From assembly GCA_965208775.1 (NCBI GenBank), contig OZ242360.1, forward strand, positions 1,736,001-1,800,000: a stretch of DNA of 64,000 nt, in the 5' to 3' direction. Positions 34,668 through 43,600 of the stretch are shown in pieces. Position 1 is the stretch's first letter, and every line of letters starts with the position of its first letter. Position numbers and translations under genes: made by a program. Origin of the DNA: JAPOVO01 sp026708165. GTDB lineage: Bacteria; Chloroflexota; UBA11872; VXNJ01. Below the pieces are notes generated by a model that made no database searches, was not told the DNA's origin, and worked only from the letters and a program-made list of their open reading frames with translations.

Positions 34668-35414
34668 ATGACTAATCTCGAAGGGCGCGCGGCGCTTGTT
34701 ACCGGATCGGCAACCGGAGCCGGCGCGTCTATCGCGCTCGCGCTCGCCGATGAAGGCGTCAACGTATGCGTCAACTACTCACGCTCGAAGGACGAAGCCG
34801 AAGCGACGCTGGAGCAGATAAGGGGCAAGGGCGTCGAGGCTACGATCTTCCAGTGCAACGTCGGCGACGACAGCCGGGTGGTCGAAATGGTCTCCCATGC
34901 GGCCGACGCTTTCGGGCGTCTCGACATACTCGTCAATAATGCCGGAACGACTCATTTCATCCCGCACAATGATCTTGACGCCCTCTCGGAGTCCGTGTGG
35001 GACGACATTCTGCGGATCAACGTAAAGGGGGCGTATTTCGCATCCAGGGCGGCGATGCCGCACCTGCGGAAGTCGTCGGACGGCTGCATAATCAACGTTT
35101 CGTCGATAGCCGGTCTCATGGGCACGGGCAGTTCGATCGCCTACGCCGCGTCGAAGGCGGCGCTGAACTCGATGACCATGTCGCTGGCGAGGGCGTTCGC
35201 GCCGGAGGTCCGGGTCAATGCGATCGCGCCCGGCGTGATTCTCACGCGCTGGGTGGAAGGCAAAACGGCGTTCATCGACGCCTACGTCGAGAAGGCGCCG
35301 CTCCAGAAAGCCTCGACACCGGAAGACGTGGCGCACATGGCGGTCTTCCTGGCCGAGGCCCACAACGTCACCGGTCAGACGCTGGTCATCGACGGCGGTT
35401 ACATGCTGAGTTAG
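34668..35414 (+). CDS. Short-chain dehydrogenase/reductase (SDR)
   Basis: 248 residues from ATG 34668, with GGGGAGG upstream. The classical SDR motifs are present: nucleotide binding VTGSATGAG (TGxxxGxG, about 11-19), NNAG (about 91-94), catalytic Ser in INVSSIAG, and YAASK (Tyr and Lys, about 158-162). C-terminal GQTLVIDGGYM is the usual FabG-like ending. It reduces or oxidises an alcohol/ketone with NAD(P)H. An Asn after the second beta strand (NYSRSKDE) favours NADP(H). Substrate unknown; FabG-like 3-oxoacyl reductase or a sugar dehydrogenase are options. No obvious operon. Confidence 0.92.
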   Translation: MTNLEGRAALVTGSATGAGASIALALADEGVNVCVNYSRSKDEAEATLEQIRGKGVEATIFQCNVGDDSRVVEMVSHAADAFGRLDILVNNAGTTHFIPHNDLDALSESVWDDILRINVKGAYFASRAAMPHLRKSSDGCIINVSSIAGLMGTGSSIAYAASKAALNSMTMSLARAFAPEVRVNAIAPGVILTRWVEGKTAFIDAYVEKAPLQKASTPEDVAHMAVFLAEAHNVTGQTLVIDGGYMLS

Positions 35415-35500
35415 CGGAGTTTAGGCGAATGCAGGTTCGTCCCACTGGCTAACTGACCGTCCAGCCCTCAGCGACGATCTGCTGCGCGCCGAAACTTCGA

Positions 35501-36133
35501 TCAGCTATCCAGTCTGAACGGCGGGTAGCCGTCGGTGAGGCCATACATGTAGCAGTTGACTCGGTAACTCCAGCGATTGAACCCGATCGTAAATGACGCC
35601 AGGCCCTGCGGGAAACGCCCGACGAAGATTGCGGCCACCTGCGCCAAAACCACGAAGATCACAAACACTAGCGATAGTACCGTCAGTACTATGACGTGGG
35701 GGATTGCCAAGATCTCAATAATCGGCAGGATGCGAGTAATCGCGAGGAGACGGCTGCTCGACTCGGGAACCGCGCAGTCGGCCCGGGCGGGATAATCGCC
35801 GTCGGACCCCGAAAACGGCGGGTAGCGGTCGGTGAGGCCCACGTACCACGCAATGTAGCGCCAGTTCCATGTTTGATAGCCCAGGACGAAATCGAACATG
35901 CCGGCTGGGTACCTTCCGGTAAACAGCACGGCCCATTGCGCTATCCATGCGACGATGGTCGCGACAAATCCGTAGATCGTCAGCACGATTAGATGGGGGA
36001 CGCCCATCAACAGCTTGATGAATACGAAGAAAAGCACCGCGAGCAGGCGCGAGTTGTGATCGGGAAGCTCAACGTCGAGATCGGCAGGGTATCCGTTCGA
36101 TGACATTCCCGCTTCGGTTACCGATGTGGACAT
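35501..36133 (-). CDS. DUF4389 membrane protein, two repeats
   Basis: 210 residues from ATG 36133 behind AAGGAG. Two homologous halves each have YPADLDVELPDHNSRLLAVL or YPARADCAVPESSSRLLAIT, then two membrane helices (about 32-75 and 137-180), then FTGRYPAGMFDFVLGYQTW or FVGRFPQGLASFTIGFNRW, and end in GLTDRYPPF or GLTDGYPPF. This is the DUF4389 pattern, repeated twice. Four helices in all. Function unknown; widespread in actinobacteria and Chloroflexota. It is read toward the panB gene, and an open gap of about 65 bp with no strong hairpin follows. Confidence 0.85.
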   Translation of the reverse strand: MSTSVTEAGMSSNGYPADLDVELPDHNSRLLAVLFFVFIKLLMGVPHLIVLTIYGFVATIVAWIAQWAVLFTGRYPAGMFDFVLGYQTWNWRYIAWYVGLTDRYPPFSGSDGDYPARADCAVPESSSRLLAITRILPIIEILAIPHVIVLTVLSLVFVIFVVLAQVAAIFVGRFPQGLASFTIGFNRWSYRVNCYMYGLTDGYPPFRLDS

Positions 36134-36206
36134 AACGACTCCTTGGTTCAATTCCGCTGGCAGTATAAACACGATTGACTTTCTCAGCCAATTGGTGTCC
36201 GCAGGG

Positions 36207-37037
36207 CTAGTCCTGGAGGTCCTCCATCACCGAATTTGAAATGCGAAAGCTGTGCCGCTCGGTGGGAAACGACCCGCCGCGGACCTCGTCGGCGTAGCCC
36301 GCGACAGCTCTTCTAAACTCCTCGGCCACATTGCCGAACCGCTTGGCGTGCCTGGGCAGGAAGTCCGGATTCCAGCCCGCGATGTCGTGGATGACCTGGA
36401 CTTGCCCGTCACAGTGCGGCCCGGCCCCGATGCCGATCGTCGGTACGCTTGTGCGTTCCGTAATCCAGCCCGCCAGCCGGTGAGGTATGGACTCCAGCAC
36501 GATTGCGAACGCCCCGGCGCTTTCCAGAGCCAGCGCACCGTCAACCACGGCTTTCGCTCCCTCTGAGTCCCTGCCCTGCGCGCGGTATCCGCCCAACTCG
36601 TTTACGGACTGCGGGGTCAGCCCGACGTGCCCCATCACCGGAATCCCTGCTGTGGTAATGGCCTCAACCTGCGGGGTGACCTCCACTCCGCCCTCGAGCT
36701 TGACGGCTTGTACGCGGCCTTCCTGGATCATTCGCGCGGAGGCCGCCAGCGCCTGCTCGGTGGACACGCGGAAGGTCATGAAAGGCAGGTCGCCGACCAG
36801 CAACGGGTTGGCTGTAGACCGCGCGACGGCTCGCGCATGGTGAATCACGTCGTCGAGCGTTACGCGGGTCTCGGAGTCGAGTCCAAGGACATTTGTTCCC
36901 ACACTGTCGCCCACGAGGATCATGTCGACCCCGGCCTGGTCGACAATGCGCGCGGTCGAAGCATCGTACGCCGTGACCATGACCAGCTTCTCGCCCGAGT
37001 TCTTCTTCGCCCGGATGTCCCGGGTCGTCATCCGCAT
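36207..37037 (-). CDS. panB: 3-methyl-2-oxobutanoate hydroxymethyltransferase
   Basis: Transfers a hydroxymethyl group from 5,10-methylenetetrahydrofolate to 2-oxoisovalerate in the first step of pantothenate synthesis. 276 residues from ATG 37037 (MRMTTRDIRAKKNSGEKLVM), with GAGGGA upstream; a longer frame to 37085 is not conserved. Family signatures are VTAYDASTARIVDQAGVDMILVGDS (about 21-45), LPFMTFRVSTEQAL, VKLEGG, GHVGLTPQS and TIGIGAGPHCDGQVQVIHD. The metal-binding Asp and Lys are in these blocks. Neighbours are not pantothenate genes in this window. The later coaE gene is also in the CoA pathway but on a separate unit. Confidence 0.95.
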   Translation of the reverse strand: MRMTTRDIRAKKNSGEKLVMVTAYDASTARIVDQAGVDMILVGDSVGTNVLGLDSETRVTLDDVIHHARAVARSTANPLLVGDLPFMTFRVSTEQALAASARMIQEGRVQAVKLEGGVEVTPQVEAITTAGIPVMGHVGLTPQSVNELGGYRAQGRDSEGAKAVVDGALALESAGAFAIVLESIPHRLAGWITERTSVPTIGIGAGPHCDGQVQVIHDIAGWNPDFLPRHAKRFGNVAEEFRRAVAGYADEVRGGSFPTERHSFRISNSVMEDLQD

Positions 37038-37236
37038 TGAATTCCCTCGCCTCTGCCCATCATCGAATTCGACACTACCAGCCACGCGAGCGGCCCGCCC
37101 CGCCCGATCCGAGCCGTCCGGTTGAGCTTACGTCGTATCATTGCAGATACCCCATTCAGCAATTCGCCCCGGCGTGCCACTATACGGCCTTGCCGGAAAG
37201 TAGCAGATCAACTCTCTGAGAGCATCGAAAGATACA

Positions 37237-37827
37237 TTGACGCTTGGACAGCGTATTAGCCTCGTCGGCCCGACCGGCTCCGGCAAGACGTCCACCGGCA
37301 GGCGTATCGCGAGAATCCTCGGATTCCCGTTCGTGGAGATGGACGCCTTGTTCTGGGGGACTGACTGGACGCAATCACCCGACGACGTGCTCCGCGCCCG
37401 CGTGGCGGACGCCGTACAGGGCGACCGCTGGGTGATAGACGGCAACTACAGCAGGGTGCAGTCGATCATCTGGGACCGCGTCGACACGGTCGTGTGGATG
37501 GACTACCCGTTCCGAACGGTTCTTTGGCAGCTTTTCTGGAGAACGCTTCGCCGCGTGATATCGCGGGAAGAGCTGTGGGCGGGCACAGGAAATACGGAAA
37601 GGTGGGGCAATGCGTTCGCTTCGAAGGACTCTCTATTCCTGTGGCTCCTGAATACTTACCGGCGAACGAGACGACGGTACGCCAAGGCTGCCACGAGCAC
37701 CGGAAACTCTCATATCAACTTCGTGCGGCTGACTTCGCGAAGCGAGACCAGAAAATGGCTGAGCGATGTGGAACTCGAAACGCGCCGGTCCCTTGTAGCG
37801 GCGCAAGCCGGACACGGTCAACGATGA
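37237..37827 (+). CDS. P-loop kinase, adenylate-kinase-like (topology-modulation/FlaR type)
   Basis: 196 residues from TTG 37237. Walker A is GPTGSGKTSTGRR (residues 11-23). FVEMDALFW (about 32-40) and VIDGNYSRVQ (about 65-74) are the nucleoside-monophosphate-kinase-like substrate elements seen in proteins annotated as DNA topology modulation protein or FlaR. VVWMDYPFRTVLW is the middle beta strand and helix. The real role of this group is not settled; phosphorylation of a small molecule is the safest inference. It is 27 bp ahead of the peptidase-like gene on the same strand. Confidence 0.8.
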   Translation: MTLGQRISLVGPTGSGKTSTGRRIARILGFPFVEMDALFWGTDWTQSPDDVLRARVADAVQGDRWVIDGNYSRVQSIIWDRVDTVVWMDYPFRTVLWQLFWRTLRRVISREELWAGTGNTERWGNAFASKDSLFLWLLNTYRRTRRRYAKAATSTGNSHINFVRLTSRSETRKWLSDVELETRRSLVAAQAGHGQR

Positions 37828-37853
37828 AGCGCAGTTAGTCGAGAGGGATCGGC

Positions 37854-39347
37854 TTGTATTACCGTCCCCTGTCGCCAGGCCTCGCGTTACTCGCACTCGT
37901 ACTAGCGGTCGTCGTCACTTTCCGAGACTGCTGGTTTCCGACAAACACAGAGCCCGCAGTCGAAAGACAAGCAGCGGTGACACGCGTGCCCGCGGCGACC
38001 TTTGCGCCCACGTCCACAGCCGTGCCCGCGCCGAGGGCCACGCGCACTCCGGCCGTAGCTCGAAAAGTCGGAGCCCTCCCGACACCGACGACCGTGCCTG
38101 CGACTACCGCCACGCCGGCGGCTATGGCTGCGCGGACACGCACGGCCATGCCCACGCCGGCGACCACGCAAGAATCCCAGGTCGACCTCACGACGTTGCT
38201 GGAGGCTATCCGTCCGGCGGTTGCCCAGCTGCGCGGTCTACCGCAGTGGGACGGGGACGCGATGCTGCTCAACCGCCAGATGCTCAGGGAGCGACTGGAG
38301 CAGGATCTCGCCGAGGATTACCCACCAGAGGAGTCGGACCTCGATCAGCTTGAGTGGGAGCTGCTAGGCATCCTCAGTCCCGAGCAGGACATAGTCCAGT
38401 TGCAGAAAGACTTGCTGAGCGACCAGGTCATCGGGTTCTACGATCCGGAAGACGGGGCAATGTTCGTAGTCGGAGACGACAGCACGCCCGTGCCGCTCCT
38501 CGTTTGGACGCTCGCGCACGAATACGTCCACGCTCTTCAGGACCAGGAGTTCGATCTGGACGCAATCGACGAGTCCATAGGCGAGGAAAACTACGACGCG
38601 CTGCTTGCGTTTCGGGCGCTCGTGGAAGGCGACGCCACGATCGCGGGCGCCCGGTACGCCCTCGCGTCGCTCTCACCTGAGGAAATGGCCGAGCTGGCCG
38701 CGAGCGAAGACTCGGACGGCGGCGCTTTCGACTCCGCGCCGCGGGCGCTGCGGGAGCTCCTGCTATTTCCGTACGACACCGGCCTGCAATACGTTTTGAC
38801 GCTCACCGAGCGCGGTGCGTGGAGCGCCGTCAACGAGGCCTACGTCCGGTTGCCCGCTTCCACCGAGCAGGTGATACATCCCGAAAAGTATCGCGTGGGC
38901 GAAGCGCCGCTGGAAGTCGATCTGCCGGACATATCGTCGGGGCTTTCGCCGGGGTGGGAAGAAGTGCGTCGAAACGTCACAGGCGAGTTCTTCATCCGTG
39001 TGCTGCTCGAGTACGGAATCGACGCGCCAACCGCCCGCCGGGCGGCGGCGGGGTGGGGCGGGGACGCTTACGTTCTGTATCGCAACGAGAGCGGCCAGGG
39101 GCTCATGACGATGAAGTTCCGCTGGGACTCCAGCGACGACCTGGATGAGTTCTGGACGGCGCTAGTCGACTTTCTCGTGGGCGGGGGTCTTGGCTCGGGA
39201 GCTTCCGAGACAAACGACACGACCGTGCAATGGTCGGGGGCCGACCGCACCGCCCGCGCCCTCCTACTGGCCGATTCGGTTGTGCTGATAGTCGGACACG
39301 ATCCCCAGACGGTTAGCCTGGCCGCGGAGTTGCTGTCTCGCGGCTAG
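37854..39347 (+). CDS. Exported or membrane-anchored HExxH metallopeptidase-like protein
   Basis: 497 residues from TTG 37854 behind GAGAGGGA. Residues 8-23 form a hydrophobic anchor or signal (LALLALVLAVVV). Residues 35-108 are a Pro/Thr/Ala-rich linker, then comes a folded domain. In it AHEYVHALQDQ has HExxH (His222, Glu223, His226), with a downstream ALVEGDATIAG that could provide the third zinc ligand, as in gluzincin-type enzymes. The C-terminal third (about 400-497) is a beta-rich domain. Proteins of this kind recur in Chloroflexota; the substrate is unknown and peptidase activity is an inference from the zinc motif. Confidence 0.7.
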   Translation: MYYRPLSPGLALLALVLAVVVTFRDCWFPTNTEPAVERQAAVTRVPAATFAPTSTAVPAPRATRTPAVARKVGALPTPTTVPATTATPAAMAARTRTAMPTPATTQESQVDLTTLLEAIRPAVAQLRGLPQWDGDAMLLNRQMLRERLEQDLAEDYPPEESDLDQLEWELLGILSPEQDIVQLQKDLLSDQVIGFYDPEDGAMFVVGDDSTPVPLLVWTLAHEYVHALQDQEFDLDAIDESIGEENYDALLAFRALVEGDATIAGARYALASLSPEEMAELAASEDSDGGAFDSAPRALRELLLFPYDTGLQYVLTLTERGAWSAVNEAYVRLPASTEQVIHPEKYRVGEAPLEVDLPDISSGLSPGWEEVRRNVTGEFFIRVLLEYGIDAPTARRAAAGWGGDAYVLYRNESGQGLMTMKFRWDSSDDLDEFWTALVDFLVGGGLGSGASETNDTTVQWSGADRTARALLLADSVVLIVGHDPQTVSLAAELLSRG

Positions 39348-39979
39348 CCCCCGTCCGATTCGATAAACGCCCGCCACGCGGCGAGTACCGCGTTACGGGT
39401 CCAGTCGAGACTGCCGTCGTTGTCTATCAGCACTGCCGGCGCTCCTGGCCGCCGCCTCTCGAACAACCGAATCTTCGCCTCATCAGACGACTGAGCGTCG
39501 ACGCGCTTCGCCGCCTCGCTCAATTCGAGATCTCGAGATTCCGCAAGCCGTTTCAAACGCGCTTCCCGCGACGCGGTCACGATCCATAGCTCGTCGATCA
39601 GGGCGACTGTTTCGCTTTCCACGAGCTTTATCGCCTCGATTACTGTTGCCGGAGCGTCGCCCGGTTGCCGGAGCAGCTCTCGAATCTGCGCCGCGACGGC
39701 CGGGTGAACGATGGCCTCGAGCGCGGCCATGGCGTCCGGGTCGCCGAACACCACGTCGCCAAGTGCTGGTCGGTCGATCTCCTCGCGTCCGGCAACCTCT
39801 GTTCCGAACCGGTCCACTATCGTTACAAACGTCGGGGTGCCGGCCCGATAGAGTCCATGCACCAGCCGGTCGGCGTCGATGACCCTGGCGCCCAAGTCGG
39901 CCAGTATTTTCGCGACGGTCGACTTTCCAGATGCGATGTTGCCCGTCAGTCCAAGGACCCTCAAAGACCACCCCGCCAT
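39344..39979 (-). CDS. coaE: Dephospho-CoA kinase
   Basis: Last enzyme of CoA synthesis: phosphorylates the ribose 3'-OH of dephospho-CoA. 211 residues. P-loop GLTGNIASGKSTVA (about 10-23), then RVIDADRLVHGLY (about 32-44) and IDRPALGDVVFGD (about 68-80), and the HPAV motif (about 92-95) are all typical of CoaE. Length is normal. ATG 39979 has no good Shine-Dalgarno; the TTG at 39964 with GGGGTGG a few bases upstream is a possible true start. The gene overlaps the end of the peptidase-like gene by 4 bases tail to tail. Confidence 0.93.
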   Translation of the reverse strand: MAGWSLRVLGLTGNIASGKSTVAKILADLGARVIDADRLVHGLYRAGTPTFVTIVDRFGTEVAGREEIDRPALGDVVFGDPDAMAALEAIVHPAVAAQIRELLRQPGDAPATVIEAIKLVESETVALIDELWIVTASREARLKRLAESRDLELSEAAKRVDAQSSDEAKIRLFERRRPGAPAVLIDNDGSLDWTRNAVLAAWRAFIESDGG

Positions 39980-40177
39980 GTAGGAAACGGCGTATGTATC
40001 GCACGGCTACCAAAGTATTCTCTCATTAAGGACATTCATCTCACGTGGACATGGCGGCTCCGGATGACGCAGCGCCGGTTGATTCCGCCTACCGCCGATC
40101 ATCTATTCGGATCGAGGATGCGAGACCGGACTTTCGGAGCTAGCTCAGGTTGCGGGGGACCAGCCCCCGACCGGTTC

Positions 40178-41272
40178 ATGGCTCGCGCCCTGGAGCTCGC
40201 CCGCGCGAGGCTCGGATCGGTAAGCCCCAGGCCGGCGGTGGGCGCGGTTCTCGTGAAGGGCGACCGTATCGTTGCCGCCGCCGGCACCGAACCCGGCCAG
40301 GGACGCCACGCCGAGCGGGCGGCTATCGAGATGGCGGGCGATCACGCTCGCGGGTGCGATCTCTTCGTCACCCTGGAACCATGTACCCACTATGGGAACA
40401 CGCCGCCCTGCTCCAGGATCATCATCGACGCCGGGATCGCGCGGGTATTCGCGGCGGTCGCGGACCCGAACCCGGAATCCGGCGAAGGGTTCGGCGAGCT
40501 GGCCCAAGCCGGCATCGAGGTCGATGTCGGAATCTCAGCCGCCGAGGCGGCGGAGATCTACCAGGGGTTTTTCAAATGGATCGAGACCCGCCGCCCGTAC
40601 GTCACCGCAAAGTGGGCGATGTCGCTGGATGGCAAGATCGCCACCAAGTCGGGCGACTCCAGATATATTTCCGGTGAGCGGTCGCGTGAGGCGGTCCACA
40701 CTATGCGCAAGGAGACCGACGCCATCCTGGTGGGCGTCGGAACGGCATTGGCCGACGATCCGCTGCTGACCTGCCGGCTCCCCTCTGTCGGAGCCGAGTT
40801 TCAACCGTTGCGCGTCGTTCTCGACAGCTCGGCCAGAATCTCGCCAAGCGCTCCAATGCTCGCGGCGTCCACGCCCGGCAAGACGTTAATCGCCGTTTCC
40901 GGACGCGCGCCGGCTGATCGGGTCGAATGTCTGAGGCAGACCGGCGTGGAGGTGGCGACCCTTCCCGGTGCGAACGGGATTTCTCTGTCAGACTTGCTGG
41001 ATGAGCTTGGCAGACGCGGCATCCTGAATCTGCTCGTGGAGGGAGGTGGAACGGTGCTCGGATCGTTCTTCGATGCCGGACTGGTGGATCGGGTCGAAGC
41101 CTTCGTGGCGCCTAAGGTCCTCGGCGGAGCGGCGGCGCCGGGCCCGGTTGCGGGAGAAGGGCTGGCGAGCCTGGCCGAAGCGGGTAAGTTCCAGCGCGTC
41201 GACATTTCCCAATCGGGACCCGACTCTCATGTCTCCGCCGTATATCGCACATACGGCCCGGGCGCGGGCTAG
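40178..41272 (+). CDS. ribD: Bifunctional pyrimidine deaminase/reductase of riboflavin synthesis
   Basis: 364 residues from ATG 40178 (MARALELARARLGSVSPRPAVGAV). The N-terminal deaminase has HAERAAIE (about 47-54) and the zinc site PCTHYGNTPPC (about 73-83). The C-terminal reductase has AKWAMSLDGKIATKSGDSRYISG (about 148-170) and LLVEGGGTVLGSFF (about 287-300). It converts the product of GTP cyclohydrolase II in two steps. First gene of a riboflavin operon. I inspected the 200 bp upstream for an FMN riboswitch and saw no convincing RFN core. Length is normal. Confidence 0.95.
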   Translation: MARALELARARLGSVSPRPAVGAVLVKGDRIVAAAGTEPGQGRHAERAAIEMAGDHARGCDLFVTLEPCTHYGNTPPCSRIIIDAGIARVFAAVADPNPESGEGFGELAQAGIEVDVGISAAEAAEIYQGFFKWIETRRPYVTAKWAMSLDGKIATKSGDSRYISGERSREAVHTMRKETDAILVGVGTALADDPLLTCRLPSVGAEFQPLRVVLDSSARISPSAPMLAASTPGKTLIAVSGRAPADRVECLRQTGVEVATLPGANGISLSDLLDELGRRGILNLLVEGGGTVLGSFFDAGLVDRVEAFVAPKVLGGAAAPGPVAGEGLASLAEAGKFQRVDISQSGPDSHVSAVYRTYGPGAG

Positions 41273-41291
41273 CCCACCGGCGCGGCGCGAG

Positions 41292-41885
41292 ATGTTCACC
41301 GGAATAGTCGAGGAAATCGGCAGGATCGAACGGGCCGAAGTCAATCCTGAGCTTGCCCGCTTTACGGTCGCCTGCCAGAAGTCGCTCGGCGGCTCCGTCG
41401 TAGGGTCGAGCATCGCGGTAAACGGAGTATGCGTGACGGCGGTGCAGATCAGCGACTCCGGTTTCACCTTCGAGGCCGTTCCCGAAACGCTGCGGCGAAG
41501 CAATCTCGGCGATCTGCGAGTGGGCCACGGCGTCAACCTCGAACGGCCAATGTCGGTCGGATCGCGGTTCGGCGGTCACATAGTCCAGGGACACGTCGAC
41601 GGCCAAGCCGAGATCACTTCCATCGAGGCCGACGGCGAATCGCGAATGTACGGGTTCGAGGTAGGACCCGCAATCGCTCGGTTTCTGGTAGAGAAGGCTT
41701 ACATAGCGCTTGATGGCGCGAGCCTGACGATCGCCTGGTGCGAAGGCGCGCGGTTTGGAGTAGCGTTGATTCCTCATACAATCGCCAACGTGGTAATGGG
41801 ATCGAAGCAACCTGGGTACAAGACGAACGTGGAAGTTGATATCGTGGCCAAGTACGTCGAAAAACTGACGGCCGATGGAAGATAG
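41292..41885 (+). CDS. ribE: Riboflavin synthase, alpha chain
   Basis: 197 residues from ATG 41292, which follows ribD by 19 bp. MFTGIVEEIGRIERAE starts the first barrel, and a second copy of the lumazine-binding fold begins with GGHIVQGHVDGQAEI (about 96-110). Further family features are SIAVNGVCVTAV (about 39-50) and ALDGASLTIA (about 138-147). It dismutates two 6,7-dimethyl-8-ribityllumazine molecules to riboflavin. The last 11 bases overlap the start of ribBA, so translation is coupled. Ordinary length and composition. Confidence 0.94.
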   Translation: MFTGIVEEIGRIERAEVNPELARFTVACQKSLGGSVVGSSIAVNGVCVTAVQISDSGFTFEAVPETLRRSNLGDLRVGHGVNLERPMSVGSRFGGHIVQGHVDGQAEITSIEADGESRMYGFEVGPAIARFLVEKAYIALDGASLTIAWCEGARFGVALIPHTIANVVMGSKQPGYKTNVEVDIVAKYVEKLTADGR

Positions 41886-43113
41886 TCTCAAATCCGTTAC
41901 TGAAAATCACCCTGACGTGTATACCGACGTTGAAGTAGCGATCCGCCGATTCGGCGAGAGCGAGCCGGTAATCGTGGTTGCCGAGGGGCGCAGCCTGGAG
42001 GCGGACGTAATAGCGCCCGGCAGTCTCATGACGGGACAGGCGCTGGACCGCCTGCGCCGTCTGGGCAATGGCAAGATTCACGTGAGCGTTCATCATCAGC
42101 GTCTGACCGACCTGGGAATTCCGCTGATCCCACGCGAGGCGAAGGACCTGGCGAACCCCGGCCCCTACTTCGCGTCTTCGGTCGACGCCAGGCAGGCGGG
42201 CGTCCCGCTCGAATCGTCCAGCGGCATGGCCGCGACGATACGCGCACTCGGGGATGAGCGGCTCGGCGCGGGGCATTTTGTTTCGCCCGGATCGGTGCAG
42301 CCCCTGGAGGCGCGCGAAGGCGGCGTGCTCAGACGGGCCGGTCATACAGAGGCCGGAGTCGATCTGGCACGACTCGCCGGACTGCCGCCGGTGGCGGTCT
42401 TGACCCACCTCGTAGATGACGGCGGTGACGATGCCACCATCGAGGACGTACGCCGCGTAGCGGAACGCGAGGACCTTGCGATGATCAGACTCGCACAGCT
42501 GATCGCCTATCGCCGTCAGAAGGAAAAGCTCATCTTCGGGGTGGCTACTTCGCGTCTGCCGACGCGCTTCGGGGAGTTTCGGGCCGTAGCCTTTCACGAC
42601 CGCACCACCAACGACGACCATGTGGCGTTGGTTATGGGGGACGTGTCCGGAAGCCCGCCGCCGCTGGTGCGCGTGCACGACGAGTGCCTGACGGGGGATG
42701 TTTTCGGGTCCCGCCGTTGCGACTGCGGGCCGCAGCTCGACGCCGCTCTCCGCCACGTGGCCGAGGAGAAGCGGGGGGTGATTCTCTATATGCGCCAGGA
42801 AGGGCGCGGGATCGGTCTGGCTAACAAGCTCCGCGCTTACGCGCTGCAGGACGAGGGTATGGACACCGTGGAGGCCAACGTCCACCTCGGCTTTCAACCC
42901 GACCAGCGCGACTACGGCATCGGCGCCCAGATCCTCACTGAGCTAGGGCTGTCGAAGATGCGGCTCCTTACCAACAATCCGCGGAAGCGGGCCGAGATAT
43001 CGGGCTACGGGCTGGAGATCGTCGAGCGGGTTCCGCTGATAGTCGAGCCTGGTCTGGACAACGAACGCTACCTCGCGACCAAGGCCGCCAAGTTCGGCCA
43101 CCATCTTGGCTGA
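41875..43113 (+). CDS. ribBA: RibBA-type protein: degenerate DHBP synthase half plus GTP cyclohydrolase II
   Basis: 412 residues. The C-terminal half (from about 218) is a complete GTP cyclohydrolase II with zinc cysteines 271, 282 and 284 (CLTGDVFGSRRCDC) and RQEGRGIGL (308-316). The N-terminal half is recognisable as DHBP synthase by GGVLRRAGHTEAGVDLARLAGL (about 149-170), but several conserved catalytic blocks are altered: RENEGD reads RSLEAD (39-44), the GxIC Cys is His69, TTGIS is replaced by SSSGM, and the CE pair reads TH (177-178). The first half may therefore be inactive or altered, so 3,4-dihydroxybutanone phosphate may come from another enzyme. Third gene of the riboflavin operon. 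Confidence 0.9.
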   Translation: MEDSLKSVTENHPDVYTDVEVAIRRFGESEPVIVVAEGRSLEADVIAPGSLMTGQALDRLRRLGNGKIHVSVHHQRLTDLGIPLIPREAKDLANPGPYFASSVDARQAGVPLESSSGMAATIRALGDERLGAGHFVSPGSVQPLEAREGGVLRRAGHTEAGVDLARLAGLPPVAVLTHLVDDGGDDATIEDVRRVAEREDLAMIRLAQLIAYRRQKEKLIFGVATSRLPTRFGEFRAVAFHDRTTNDDHVALVMGDVSGSPPPLVRVHDECLTGDVFGSRRCDCGPQLDAALRHVAEEKRGVILYMRQEGRGIGLANKLRAYALQDEGMDTVEANVHLGFQPDQRDYGIGAQILTELGLSKMRLLTNNPRKRAEISGYGLEIVERVPLIVEPGLDNERYLATKAAKFGHHLG

Positions 43114-43132
43114 ACCGGGCAGAACTGCATAG

Positions 43133-43600
43133 ATGCCGCAGACATTCGAGGGACGGACTGCCGACGGCAACGGGCGCTTCGCCATCGTCGTCTCCCGCTT
43201 CAATGAGGAATTCACCACTCCGCTGCTTGATGGCGCGTTGCGCGCGCTCGACGAAGCCGGCGTCGACAATGAGACGACCGACGTTGCATGGGTCCCAGGC
43301 GCGTTTGAAATCCCGATCGCCGCAATACAGCAGGCGAAAAGCGGCCGCTACGACGCCGTCATCTGCCTGGGCGTGGTGCTGCGAAGCGATACCCCGCATT
43401 TCGATTACGTCGCCGGCGAGGCGTCGCGGGGGATCATGGAAGCCGGACTGCTAACCGGCGTTCCCATCATCTTCGGCGTGCTGACCGTGGACAACCGGGA
43501 GCAGGCCGAGGTCCGTACGCTGCCCGACAACTCCAATCGCGGCTACTTGGCAGGTCAGGCCGGACTGGAAATGGCCAGCCTCATGCGGAAGATCGGCTAG
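43133..43600 (+). CDS. ribH: 6,7-dimethyl-8-ribityllumazine synthase
   Basis: 155 residues, the usual size of one lumazine synthase subunit, which assembles into pentamers or 60-mers. ATG 43133 is 19 bp after ribBA. Signatures are AIVVSRFNEEFTTPLLDGAL (about 17-36), WVPGAFEIP (about 55-63), CLGVVLRSDTPHFDYV (about 82-97) and GVLTVDNREQA (about 115-125). It condenses the ribityl pyrimidine with 3,4-dihydroxybutanone phosphate. Last gene of the operon, and its end overlaps the convergent HAD gene by 20 bases. Confidence 0.95.
   Translation: MPQTFEGRTADGNGRFAIVVSRFNEEFTTPLLDGALRALDEAGVDNETTDVAWVPGAFEIPIAAIQQAKSGRYDAVICLGVVLRSDTPHFDYVAGEASRGIMEAGLLTGVPIIFGVLTVDNREQAEVRTLPDNSNRGYLAGQAGLEMASLMRKIG

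Noticed and set aside
40013..40177. Possible FMN riboswitch before ribD
   Set aside because: Fragments such as GATTCCGCC and ACCGCCGA recall the RFN core, but the full set of conserved blocks and the closing stem are not present.
41614..42897. Long antisense frame over ribBA
   Set aside because: The plus-strand RibBA motifs are unmistakable. The antisense frame is a shadow.
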